From the NCBI GenBank assembly GCA_050084985.1, contig JBITNC010000001.1, positions 182,528,001 through 182,592,000 on the forward strand: DNA of 64,000 bases. The letters are read 5' to 3'. Position 1 is the first letter of the stretch. Each line of letters starts with the position of its first letter. This stretch comes from Nageia nagi. Taxonomy: Eukaryota; Pinophyta. The notes below the pieces were generated by a model. That model had not been told where the DNA came from. It searched no databases and saw only the letters and a program-made list of their open reading frames with translations. The translations under genes were made by a program, and so were the position numbers. Positions 11,600 through 22,018 of the stretch are shown piece by piece.

Positions 11600-13960
11600 A
11601 TTAGCTTGCATATCCATAACCATACTTGCAAACTACTTTACTTATGGGAGTATCATAAGATTGCTCTAACAACAATTTTAACCATGCCTTTCCATCATCT
11701 AAATTTGATATCCTAGGAGATGAATGATCAACCTAATATTGTTGATCTTGGGAGCTATTAACATGAGGTGAGGATATATTTCTAGGAGAATGAGGTGTAT
11801 TAGGTGCAGGTATCATTATATAGTTAGGAAAAGTAATAGTTTTACCCAACATGTTCATGATTTTGAATACATGCTTGCATGTGTTACCTCTAAGGTCCCA
11901 CTCAAAAGTGCATATGTAAGAGTCTTCACCTTAAAGGGTAACATGATATTATTTTGACACATCTATTTGACTCTTCACCCAGTATTAATGAATGACATCT
12001 TAATGAAGGATACAATGAGAATATGGTATCATATGTGACTTTTGTATTGCACTCTCTATAATCTTTTTCTTCTTGTAATTGTTCCAAAATCCTAGTATAT
12101 TCAATTTAACCAGATTCATATAATATGGCAAAACTAGTTCAAAAAGCATGTAGAGTAACAAATCCATTCTTCTACCACATTTTATTACATTTTGACATAG
12201 AAATCTAGTTTTCAAAGTACAATGATATGACTCTAATATGGCTATATTTATTTTTTGGTTGGAATGGGAAAAATTTATATAGCATTTCACCTACATACAT
12301 GCAATAGAAAATGTAGAATCAAAATCACAAATGCTTGATAAGGGGATAAATATTAGTAAAAACATAAACATATTATGAGTGTAATTACCAATCAAGTAAT
12401 CTATAAAAGACTTCTTGTTATGGAAATCAGTGTAAAACTTAGATACAACCACTTTCATAGATGCATCATCCTTTCATTTGGATATTATTTCATCTAACCT
12501 TGTAAAAATATTTTTCTTTTAACCTCTTTACTTGATGCCTTCTTGTAGATATTATTCAACCAAGGCTGTTTCACATGCCATACACACAACAAATGCCAGC
12601 AACCAAACACTTTCTTGGACATATATGCAACAACATAAACAAATTTACTAGATGAACAAGAGAAAAGAACACTCATAAAATTTAAAATATTTTTAGGTAA
12701 AAACTTGTTTTGCATATTTTTTTAAACAAAATATAGTTCATAAACCTGATGGCCTATATTTTTGCAATGATATCATTAGTTAGAAAAGCATTCATATACC
12801 AGCTTGGTCAGTGTTCTAGATAACACTTTCTCAATATTTCAAGCCACTCAGTTATGTCATCAACACCATTTTTGTATGTGACAACCCAAGCCATAGGTAC
12901 ACCACTTTTTTGGGAATCAAATGCAAGCAATGTGTAAAATTGGTACTATAATGCACAAAAATTTAGCAATGCACAAAAATTCAATTATGAACAACATCAA
13001 TAATGCAAAATTAAAAAAAAATGCAAAAAATTAGCAATATTTACAATGTACAAATTTGTACTAAAGGTTGAATTCATTGAAATTATGTTGTTATGGGTTA
13101 ATTCCACCATCTTATCCAACATCCATTCTATTTGAATACCAATAATAAATTTTTCAATTTCATTGTTAGGGTTCTTATATATAAAAAACTTATCCGTATT
13201 TTCCTAGTACCATCGATTCATACTAGTGGCATCATATTTAGCCTTCTCCACCTTCCCCCTTGCCAATCTAATGTATATATTTTGAACATCCCTCCTTAAA
13301 ATAAAATGATCTTGAATTGCAAGTATATTTTCAAAATACTCTTGCATAAATTGCACATTACATATTGTATCAACTGAAACACCATCTATTAGCAATGATT
13401 CAATCAAAGAACTAGTCTCTTTTGATATATGTGGAGCAAAATTGGCCCTTCCATTTTTTATTTTGCTTGTATCATGCACTCCATGGAAGAATTATCCATT
13501 AAGCACAACATATTCAAATTTATTGTATGTAATAAATGCAACTTTAGGTAAACTTTTGAATATCTTAACAACAAAATGACATTGACAACCTATTTTCTTT
13601 GTAAAATTTCTCTTCCATTTTAGAGGAGGTAGGTTGTCTCTCTTGTCCTTGTAGCCATAAGAACACTAATAACTACATAGAAAATAAAAAATTTAGAATC
13701 ATATTACTTGCAAAGATAAGATCATGCAATATTGGAATTGGAAAAAGAATATATTCTTACATTTCACATATGATGGCCTTCGATTTGTAATTACCTTGTA
13801 TACCTTTTTTGTTCTTTTTTCTCACATAAAAATGTGCATTGTGCATATGGATTAGATTCTTCACCCTTTTTGAAATCAATTAGCCTACATAAAGGTATTG
13901 CGATAATTGAATTTGTCTTTCCTTTTGTGCATGGTATTCTTGTCCAAGTTAAATCATTTC
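11600..13960 (-). pseudogene. Mutator-like (MULE) transposase, decayed, copy 1
   Basis: Domain order on the - strand: an N-terminal segment with IPCTKGKTNSIIAIPL and CRLIDFKKGEESN (13930-13850); a FAR1/WRKY-GCM1-like finger with GCQCHFVVK (near 13590) and a later HG; the region before the core with LIDGVSVDTICNVQF and DATSMNRWY (13479-13204); the DDE core with MVELTHNNIIS, then FDSQKSGVPMAWVV and TNDIIAKI (13100-12750); LLCVWHVKQPWLNNI (near 12580); ESYHCTLKTRFL and GRRMDLLLYMLFE (12240-12130); and a SWIM-like CTF...GNTCKHVFK (about 11900-11870). This is the plant MULE transposase layout. Stops occur in the finger, the core and the tail. At 13072-13074 the first catalytic Asp of the DSTF motif is Asn (NSTF), whereas copy 2 still has Asp. 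It would have catalysed cut-and-paste transposition in the nucleus; this copy is dead. Confidence 0.82.
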
Positions 13961-14489
13961 GACAAAATAGTTATTCTCCTTAGATATATTAGATATGTAG
14001 ATTAAAAATTCTATGCCATTTAAATGTCATTATCTTTCCATTAACTACATAAAATAAAACATATAAGGTGCATTCTAACATAGTATAAGGCATTCATTGG
14101 TTTCAAACATCCATTTCCCTCAAAATGTGAATCAAAATCTTAAAGCACACAAGTGTTTTAATAAAATGCATAAGGAAAACATAGTTTGATCTAATGCAAT
14201 AAAAATATTAGTAAAGAATAAATAAAAACACATTATTTACACACACTCAAAGGCCATATTTTTATTAATCTTCAAAATATGTAAAGTTTGGAAGGATCTT
14301 CACAAAACTTTACAGCTGAGATAAATATAAGCATAGGAGTTTGACATCATGCATACTTACTACATTCTAAAAATAACCATCATTAGTGAAGTAAGTATCC
14401 AGAATAATAAGGTTCCTGAAAATACTGAGTGCTTAAACAATTGCTAGCAATACATTAACTAATAGCAATACATTAAGTAGTGCTCAAAA

Positions 14490-16110
14490 AACATACACAA
14501 AACACTCCTACTTTTCTTCTCCACTCCCTTGCCATCATGGTGGGATTACTAAAAGGGGTATGGATTATTCCTCCCATAGTTATGCTTGTAGTATTTGTTG
14601 TACCTTTTTCTTAACATTAGTTGTTTAAATCTTGGATTATGTCCAACTTCATCATATATTTGTGTTAGGAGCATATTTTCTTAGTAATGCTTCTATAAGC
14701 ATCTCATTGTGGATCTTATTACTAAAATATCCCCTTACTAAAAACTTTTTTACCCTCTCCTCTTGGGTTTTTATTATTATCTCTACATTGGTAGGTTTGA
14801 CTTCTTTTCCCCTTGGATCTCTCTTAGGATGACTTTATGGTGCTTTCCCTAACATCTTGTCAATCTCTCTATTTTTTAATTCCTTTGGAGGTGTTCATTC
14901 CTCCAAATTAATAAATTGCACCCCTTTAAACACTCCTTTATCCTCTCCTTATTCCTATTTATTCCTTCATTTGGTGTTGCTCCTTGTTCTCCTTGAGATT
15001 GGATTATTTTTGTACTCCACTACATCCTCCATTCTTCTTTTTACCCCTCCTCTTTCTTTGTTGCATTTTGTTGTGTTGTTTTTGTAGCTTCTCTACCAAT
15101 TTTTGCTATTTCAATGAAAAATAAATCTATCTTTGTTGTGACCATATTGTTGAGAGCTATCTTACTACAATTCTTAACTTGCATAAGGTTTTCTGTTGCT
15201 ACTATCTCTTATGTTGCTATCTTCTATATGTCCCCCATTTCTTTACCCTACGATGCTGCATTCTCCTCCCCATGAATGTTATCTAGTCCAAATGTTATTT
15301 TTTCTTTCCCTTTCCTTGATCTTGTTTCCCTTTCAATTGGATTCTTGCTTGGGTCTCCTTTCTCTTCATTGGATTTCTTTCCCTCTTTCTTTGATTTGAA
15401 TACACTGGTCACATGGATGTTCTCCTTTTGCTCAAAAATTTGAACCCTAAGGTTCTTATTCTCCCTTATGTAAAATACCTAGCCTTCAACTAAGATTCTT
15501 ACCATTAGCATCCTCTTAGGTATATTTTTCAAGGCTATTTCATACAAAAATTTTATCACTTTGCCATGAATTGGACATGCTGTTAAATTTGCCTTAAAGT
15601 TTCTCATAGAAATGCTCATTGAATTGAAAATAAAGAAGGCAAAATTCACCCTATCTGTTTAAGGAAAAGTAAAGTGGTTGATGAGACTAAAATGATGGGC
15701 ATATAGCTTATTATACATTCATTCAATAGTTATATATCTCATCAAGGCCTTGGTTAGGTCCTTCCAAGGCTTTGGAATGCAATTTTACAATACCATTATC
15801 TAAAACTTATCCAAAATGAGTCCTTGCATATAGGTTTGAACGAACTTATCTCTAGCTACAAGCTTATTCACCCTACCTTCCCTACTTACTTCTATTCATA
15901 CATTTGGTAGGTGGGTTAGTTAGTCAATTTTCTCTATTGAGAATACCAGCTCCAAACCATTGATATTGCAACACCTTCATTCAAAGATTTTGTAACTTCT
16001 AGTGAGATTTGTTCATCCTCATCCTTGCATGCATTCATAAACCTTTCTAAACCTTCCCCATAAAGAGGATGCCATACTTATGCATTTTGCCTAGTCTCCT
16101 CTTTTGAGAT
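14490..16110 (-). pseudogene. Repeat A - strand protein, unrecognised, copy 1
   Basis: On the - strand, about 15940 down to 15200 translates as a protein-like run: LVFSIEKID, ARDKFVQTYMQGLILDKF, CIPKPWKDLTKALMRYITIE, YNKLYAHHFSLINHFTFP, then FFIFNSMSISMRNFKANLT and a Lys/Glu-rich tail (SVFKSKKEGKKS, KEKITFGLDNIHGEEN). Copy 2 (49470-51000) has the same order with different stops, so the pattern is ancestral coding sequence. The globular half followed by a charged tail is reminiscent of gag-like or DNA-binding proteins of mobile elements, but I do not recognise a family. It lies upstream of the MULE transposase on the same strand. The + strand open frames at 14632-15399 are shadows of it. Confidence 0.5.
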
Positions 16111-16702
16111 TGGCTCCCTTATTACCAAGTCTCCACCCATTTTTGAAGCTACAAGATGTTGTTTTGTACTAAAATGTGGGTTATTTTCTAGAGAGTGATT
16201 TTCTTACTTAATTGTTTGGGTGTTTGTCTGTTACTTCCCTAGGATGATGCTAAATGATGTAATTTTCATTTTAGTTAATGCAGGCCATCTGTCACATCAC
16301 CTTAAAATTGTACCAACAAGTTTGTAATGATAATTATTATTTATCCATTGTTGTTATATACTCACATGTTCTACATTGTACAATGCTTGATCTAAAGTGA
16401 CATTATTCGTGCTTCAAATATGCTCCATTTAAAACCTTTAAAATGCTAAGTTTTCTATTAAAGTCTTATTTGTATGCCATGTTGCATTCTTCTATTCATT
16501 CATAACCATAAGTTTATTTCCATATATGATTTTGATGTTGTATTCTTCTAAGGGTTTTCCTAGCTTGCAAATTTTTCTCGTTGTTCATGCAAAAATGGTA
16601 TGAAAATTCCAATGGGTAAGATTACAATAAGCTAAAAATTTGTTCATACAGAAAGAATTACATAAATGCATCCCAGAAATCAACATGCAAGCACAAATTA
16701 GA

Positions 16703-16867
16703 AGAAAAACACAAGCCTAGATCTCATTTGGGCAACATGCATTGTAAAAAAAGTTCCATACCTAGAGATCTAGGGTTCTACAACTATAGAGGGTCGAGTA
16801 AGACTACGTAAGTTGCCACAAGAGAAAAACACAAGCCTAGATCTCATTTGGACAACATGCATTGTAA
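16703..16867. repeat. 45-bp direct repeat, 120-bp spacing
   Basis: AGAAAAACACAAGCCTAGAT continuing to ATGCATTGTAA occurs at 16703-16747 and, with one mismatch, at 16823-16867. Copy 2 of repeat A has it once (about 51620). The second unit lies just outside the repeat A homology boundary, so the copy 1 edge has been rearranged by a local duplication. GTAAGTTGCCACAA also recurs (16808 and 16864). Confidence 0.75.
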
Positions 16868-17909
16868 GTTGCCACAACATTTGAATCGTATTTACAAGGA
16901 AGACTATGTAATATTTTTTTCAACAAAATTTAACCTTCTAAAGTTTCACTATATGTTTCAATTTGATTTATTAAATTTAAAACCTTGGTAAAAAAATTTA
17001 AAATGAACTCAACTTTTATCATTTACAAGCATTCAAAATCTCTCTTAAGTACTTGTAATCTTACCAATTTTACCTTATTGATTCCTTGATATGTATTTTT
17101 TTTTTGGTTGGTAAACTAAGAGACTTTTGTCCATTGATATAGTGCACCATTTACCTTAGGCTTCGAGCCAACAACTGAGGGGCATCCACACCATCAAAAT
17201 CCATTGAGGGCATGATCCCCACCTCATCCATACCTACCATCAACTCGAAGGATTTTAGGTAACTTTCAACTTTTAAGGGCAAAGAGTTTTGTACTTGGGC
17301 CTCCCATATTCGAGAGCTTTGAACTTTCCACCTCTCCAACTCTCCTATCTGTTAATTTGTTTGATATATAACTTATTTTGAAGACTATCCCAAGCTTGCT
17401 TTTCTCTCTTTTTTGTTGAAACTTTTGGAAATACTATTTCATCCATTGCCTGTTGGATGAAAATAGTACCTTTGCATCTTTTTTTTATCATCCTTTAACA
17501 AAAATTTTCGCATCTTATATCAAAGCATTACAAGCAGTTTCACATGTAGGTTTCCACAAAACCATTATCCACCAAATACTATAAATCATAGGAGAAAATA
17601 GGTATTTTCATCTTGATGCTTTTATAATCATAATTTCTTCCAAGAAACAAAGGAAGCTATGTTTGAATATCTCCATGGTTAGCATTTGCCATTGACTCTT
17701 ATATCAATTTGATAGTATTAATGAGATCCAATAGCTTGAAACAAATTTAGTATAAAACATAGCAATAACAAAACTAAATTGAGAACCAAGATTAATTAAA
17801 GAACGGAATTGATATTCAATATTGCTGTTGCAGTATATGAAATCTGCAAACATGAGAGCTTTGGTTTATTGCATCACAAGATAATCGTACATGCAGCCTT
17901 GTATGGGCT
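16868..17909. other. Intergenic stretch between repeat A and the SABATH pseudogene
   Basis: Mostly AT-rich. On the - strand, 17339-17151 is a 62-codon frame of better composition (QVQNSLPLKVESYLKSF, then LMVGMDEVGIMPSMDFDGVD), unlike the low-complexity frames around it. I do not recognise it and cannot show that it is a gene. The rest (17350-17900) holds nothing I can name; part is presumably 3' flank of the pseudogene. Confidence 0.4.
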
Positions 17910-17915
17910 TTTATT
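17910..17915 (-). promoter_or_regulatory. Polyadenylation signal AATAAA of the SABATH pseudogene
   Basis: The - strand reads CAATAAAAG here, about 45 nt downstream of the pseudogene's terminal stop codon (17961-17959). Position and sequence fit a canonical plant near-upstream element. Such hexamers are common by chance in AT-rich DNA, so this rests on its position. Confidence 0.4.
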
Positions 17916-18315
17916 GAAATGATAAAACCTCTAACATAAGTGGGTGTTATCGCCATGCTCAAGCTCCTTTGCGTACGATAATAGCAACAACGAGGTCAAT
18001 TGTATTGCCGATATACTCAGACCACTTGGCTGCTGCTCTTCTCCCAATCCTTGCGAAGAACTCGTTGGTCAAAACTTTGCAGCCCAGATGAGCTCCCACA
18101 ATGTTTTCAAACAGAGCTCTGTAATGGTTCTCCACCATTCTCCCAAACGTCTCCTCGTTCCCTCCTTTCTGTGGATGCAACAGAAACCCTTTTAACACCC
18201 TCACGCTCTCTATCTCAAACGACTTCTCCCTCTCCACTATGCTCCTCAATTCTTCTGGATTCGGACCGAAGAAAGGCATGTTAAACGACTCTCATTTCTC
18301 TTTCTCAATAACACC

Positions 18316-18441
18316 CTGCACAAACAAACATGGATATGACAGTATTACCGGCTTTCTTAGTTTAAGTTAAGCATCAGCCTTTGGTAATTGAATTCAACAA
18401 CGAAATAAACTTATGGGTGTTATCTAGTAACAAGGCCTTAC
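18316..18441 (-). other. Intron of the SABATH pseudogene (126 bp)
   Basis: The donor GAA|GTAAGG follows MVNE and the acceptor TTTGTGCAG|GGTG precedes VIEKEK, giving the expected MVNEGVIEKEK join of the family. Confidence 0.8.
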
Positions 18442-18683
18442 TTCATTCACCATATCCTCAAACGCATATTCCAAGTGACGAGCACTATCGCCTAATACCT
18501 TGCTCCTTCATTATGTGAGAGCCTGCATGACGACCCACAAGAGCTACCAACATACATCCTCCATCAAACATCTCCTCCGTCCGGGCTCGCAGCAGTTCCC
18601 ACTCCGTCCTCACAGTCACTGTGTACATATACCCGCTTAGCACTCCACGAGGGAGAGCTTCTATCCTCAACACTCTCAGGAAC

Positions 18684-18747
18684 CTGCACCCAATATAATA
18701 AAATCAGAATGGCAATGCCATCCTAGGAAATGGAACTTATTACCCAC
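18684..18747 (-). other. Intron of the SABATH pseudogene (64 bp)
   Basis: The donor CAG|GTGGGTAA at 18748/18747 follows the conserved WLSQ codons. The acceptor GTGCAG|GTTCC at 18684/18683 precedes VPE, which restores the family's WLSQVPE sequence exactly. Confidence 0.8.
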
Positions 18748-18974
18748 CTGAGAAAGCCAATGGAGACTCAGAGAAGAATGGCAGAAATGAAGGCTTTGCT
18801 TGGGGAAGAGACGTCCGAAATGTGATCCACACACAGCCCCTGCAAAGTACGACCTTGTTGCCAGCGAGCTGCTACCCTTCGCTTCTACTGCGGAGGGTGG
18901 TGGAGGCATCGTATAGAAAATTAAATCATATTTAATGAGATATATATTTCGTGGTCATAAAATTAAATTAAAAT

Positions 18975-21655
18975 TATATTTATCGAGATATATGAAATCA
19001 TATTTGGATAAGATCTCCAGGTTATGCGAAATTCATATGACCTAATTTGTGAAGAATATAATCTTCCAATTGAATATTGACAAAATATAATTCATTTTCT
19101 ACAATTTGATATTGTACAAGGCAATGAAATTCTATTTCTTATTTGAAGGGGTTGAGGATACTTCATATATCAAAATAGATATTTCTTCTACAAAAGGTTA
19201 ACTTCTAATTTTATGGTATTCTATTATAGACCACAAATAAAATAAGGCATTTAAAGATTTAGAGAAGCAAGTTTTATATCATAGAAGATAAAAAGCAATA
19301 TTTAAAAGTTGCAACAACATTCTTGAACAAATATTATCACAACATTCTTCTCAAATATCAGAGATTGCTACAACATTCTTTTAGATCCATCATGATTTCT
19401 AGATATAAAATCTTAAAGTTACTGTTAAAAATCCTCCTTCACATGTTACACTAGCATATGTTTATTTTTAGTATTTCATTTGATATAACTTTGTATTGTT
19501 ATTTTAATTTTAATTTTAATTTTTATTTATCATAATATTACTATATTTTTTTTATATGAATTCCATATAATACATATTGGTGAACCTAACTTGTTTAACT
19601 CTTTTTGAACACCTTATTTGTCTATGTATTTTGTATGCCCAAAAGACTTGGAGATTTGGTATCTCTTACTAGAAGTGTTAAATTGAAAGTTTTTTTTATA
19701 CAAATAAAAAGGTGAGATTTTGACAAGATCCCCAAAATATATTAAAAAAAGTTTCACAATAGTATATTCAATTGTAGCATCATAAAAACCAATATATCAA
19801 ACCATAGCCCAACTAAAGCCCCAATATGATTGTGGAAAATACAATATCCATATAACCTAGAAAAATTGAATGCTACTATGCCACCCTAAGTGGACTTACA
19901 CCTACTAAACTGCTTCAAAATAAATATTACAAAAAGGAACAACACATTAAGAGAATTATATTCCCTTGTCCTATTCTTGCTACTAGTTGGCTACTTGCCA
20001 TTCATGCTAGAGATTACTTTCTTCATCCCCTTCTCCAATCCTTCTTTCTTCCTCTTCTTGATCTTCCTACTTTTGCATTTTAGGGTTGGTGTAATTGGCT
20101 CATTGGTGGTTCTACCTAGTTCCTCTTCCATGGGTGCTTTTTTCTTCATCTCCTCTCTTTGGTAACAAGGAAGAGCTATAATTTTAGTTAATGAGTATAC
20201 CATCTCTTCCTCTTGCATTGGATCTTTCTTTATCTATATCAAGGACTTTAATATTGGAATTAGATATGTGTTTTCTTCTTCTTCCCCTTCATTATGGATA
20301 TGATCCATATCAAGGCATTTCTATTTCTTTTCCTCTTTGATCACAATCTCTTACTACTATGGGTAGGCTTTTTATTCTATAGGCTTACTATTTTTAGCAT
20401 GAGACGATTCCCTTTCTTTTGGGTGAATCTACTTTGGGTCTTTTTCTTTCTCCTTAGCCTTAGTTCTATTAGCCTCTTTATCCTCCCATCTTTCCATTTT
20501 TTTTTTTTCTCTCCTATCCCTCTCATGTAGTTGAATTCCTCTTTTTCACTACAATCTTGATTCCAAAGGATTTTCTTTTTTTTATGCCATCTTTTGGTCC
20601 AAAATCAAGGGTTGCACTTACCATAGCTTTATACATGGCAATAAAGAGCCCTTGGTGCAAAGGGACCTTTTAATTATGACCCTTAACAAATTGCATCAAG
20701 TTTCTTAGTGAATATGATATGTAAAACTTAGATAATTGTGTTGTACTAAAGTTCATCACATATAGATTTCATTCATTCTTTTGTATATTTTTCAACTATA
20801 CTAAATTACATTATGGGTGCTCTAAAAGTCTGCTTTTAAGGAATAAATGTTATAAAATTATTTGAATATTCGTATGAAATTTAATGTACAAGTGTGAAAT
20901 GAAAGATCAAATACACAAAATAGTAAAGATCAAAATAAGCACACAAAGAATGCAACAATTTTATATTGGTGTCTCCCAGTGTAGGAGTACATCTAGTTCA
21001 ATAGTTCCTTTTCTTCATTATGTAAAATTTTACATGGATTTATAGTCATAAGATCATGGAAAAACATGTCATATTCAATAATAATACTTCCTTCTTTTGC
21101 AATTCCTCCAAGTATCCTTAAATCAAATAAATATGAACTCTTCAACATGAAAATTTTCATAACAGTTTCAACAATCCTTGAATAATGAATCTCACAAGTA
21201 GATATACATCCCTAAAGCAATCTACAAATTCCCAAACTGATGAAATACCTCCCTACACCATTATGAAAATTGAAATGACCTTGACTATTCAACTTCCCCA
21301 TATAAGGTATCTAAATGTATGACATTCATTCCCTGAACTACACCTCTATGGAATCCATGATATGCTCCTAGTCGATCCATCACATCAAATCATTGGATTA
21401 TATATAATTCTAAATATAAAGACACTTGGTGCACATATCTTTGCTCATGGGATCCATTCGGATCATACCTACCCTACAAAAGGTATTCAGATCATACCAA
21501 ATTTCTTAATCACTCTCGTTGTAGTATGAACCTTCCTTTGTAGAATTGAATCTTTCTTAAGATTATTTATGGTATTTGGAGCTAATTCATCAACTAATGG
21601 TAAAACCTAACCTATCTCTTGCTCTTCCTCAATAAGCATGGATGGTTCAAATAAC
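18975..21655. repeat. Repeat B, copy 1: 3' part of a Ty3/gypsy element
   Basis: Collinear with 58185-60976 over its whole length. Matching landmarks include TTCACATGTTACACTAGCAT (19439) with its counterpart near 58661, TGCTACTATGCCACCCTAAG (19870) with 59091, and the region around 20990 with 60220. The right end carries the C-terminal tail of a gypsy integrase on the - strand, so most of B is presumably that element's 3' non-coding region and possibly its LTR, though I found no TG...CA ends. A - strand frame at 20218-19991 is Lys/Glu-rich and unrecognised. The left edge is about 65 bp from the broken end of the SABATH fragment. Confidence 0.7.
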
Positions 21656-22018
21656 TTCAAGTTCTCCACATTCACAATTAAGTAGATATTCATATAAGAG
21701 GGTAGATCAAATATAAAATCATTCTCACTTAATTGCTCCACTATACAAAATGATCCATATGTGATAGGTTTAAGCTTATTGGATGGTTCCTATAGCCTCT
21801 CCTTGATAAGATATAATAAAATTTGATCTCCTACATAGAATTTATGGTCAAACCTATGTTGTCATGCCTCAACTTATATTTATATTTATTAACTTGTAGT
21901 TTCTCTTGAACCTTCAAATAAATTTATCTTAGCAATAGATTGTTCAACTTTCTTCTCTTCATGTGCAATTGAAATATCATCATCCTTTTGTTGTTCAAGC
22001 ACACAATCAAAAGGTGAT
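21430..22018 (-). pseudogene. Ty3/gypsy polyprotein fragment: integrase C-terminal region
   Basis: On the - strand from 22018: SPFDCVLEQQKDDDISIAHE, KVEQSIAKINLFE, VNKYKYKLRHD, then (after a frameshift) FDHKFYVGDQILLYLIKERL, KLKPIPYGSF, VNVENLKLFEPSM and later VLPLVDELAPNTINNL and ILQRKVHTTTRV. This is the linker, GPY-like module and tail of a plant Ty3/gypsy integrase. It has several stops. The core that should precede SPFDCV is absent, because copia sequence begins here. The front of the same protein reappears at 25607-25862, on the other side of the copia segment. Confidence 0.75.

Larger units (their letters stand above)
2625..16795. mobile_element. Repeat A, copy 1: large MULE-type element lacking visible TIRs
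   Basis: This whole segment is collinear with about 30246-51715. The two copies align from TACTCCATTTACCC at the left to GGGTTCTACAACTAT at the right, differing by scattered substitutions and a few large indels. Copy 1 lacks the two LTR insertions of copy 2 but has its own 585-bp insertion at 7159-7743. It contains + strand reading regions, several tandem arrays, a - strand MULE transposase and a second - strand reading region. The long terminal inverted repeats that bound copy 2 are absent at both ends here, so this copy is a truncated or internal fragment of the element. Boundaries are where similarity fades and are good to perhaps 20 bp. Confidence 0.8.
17959..18909 (-). pseudogene. SABATH-family carboxyl methyltransferase, 5'-truncated pseudogene
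   Basis: SABATH enzymes use S-adenosylmethionine to methylate carboxyl groups of small acids such as salicylate, jasmonate, indole-acetate or gibberellins in the cytosol. Three exons are readable: 18909-18748 ([16 protein letters not shown], then [16 protein letters not shown], the family's substrate/SAM-pocket block), 18683-18442 ([55 protein letters not shown]) and 18315-17959 (GVIEKEK; ESFNMPFFGPNPEELRSIV; GRMVENHYRALFENIVGAHL; TNEFFARIGRRAA). Introns 18747-18684 (64 bp) and 18441-18316 (126 bp) have GT..AG ends. Defects: the N-terminal half with the SAM-binding motif is missing upstream of 18909; the frame shifts between RVYVHSD and EWELL, with about ten residues lost, and again before LGDSARHL; and an in-frame TGA sits at 18294-18292. 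GC and CpG content are clearly higher than in the flanks. Substrate cannot be inferred. Confidence 0.88.

Noticed and set aside
14632-15399. Leu/Ser-rich + strand frames resembling membrane proteins
   Set aside because: They are antisense to the conserved - strand protein of repeat A; the hydrophobic look comes from complementing Lys/Glu-rich codons.
17944-18284. Two + strand open frames over the SABATH region
   Set aside because: They are antisense shadows of the SABATH exon, whose - strand reading matches a known family.
19890-20530. Hydrophobic + strand frames resembling membrane proteins
   Set aside because: They are antisense to a Lys/Glu-rich - strand stretch in repeat B and are not preserved in copy 2.
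18975-21430. Calling repeat B a solo LTR
   Set aside because: No TG...CA ends or target duplication could be found in either copy.
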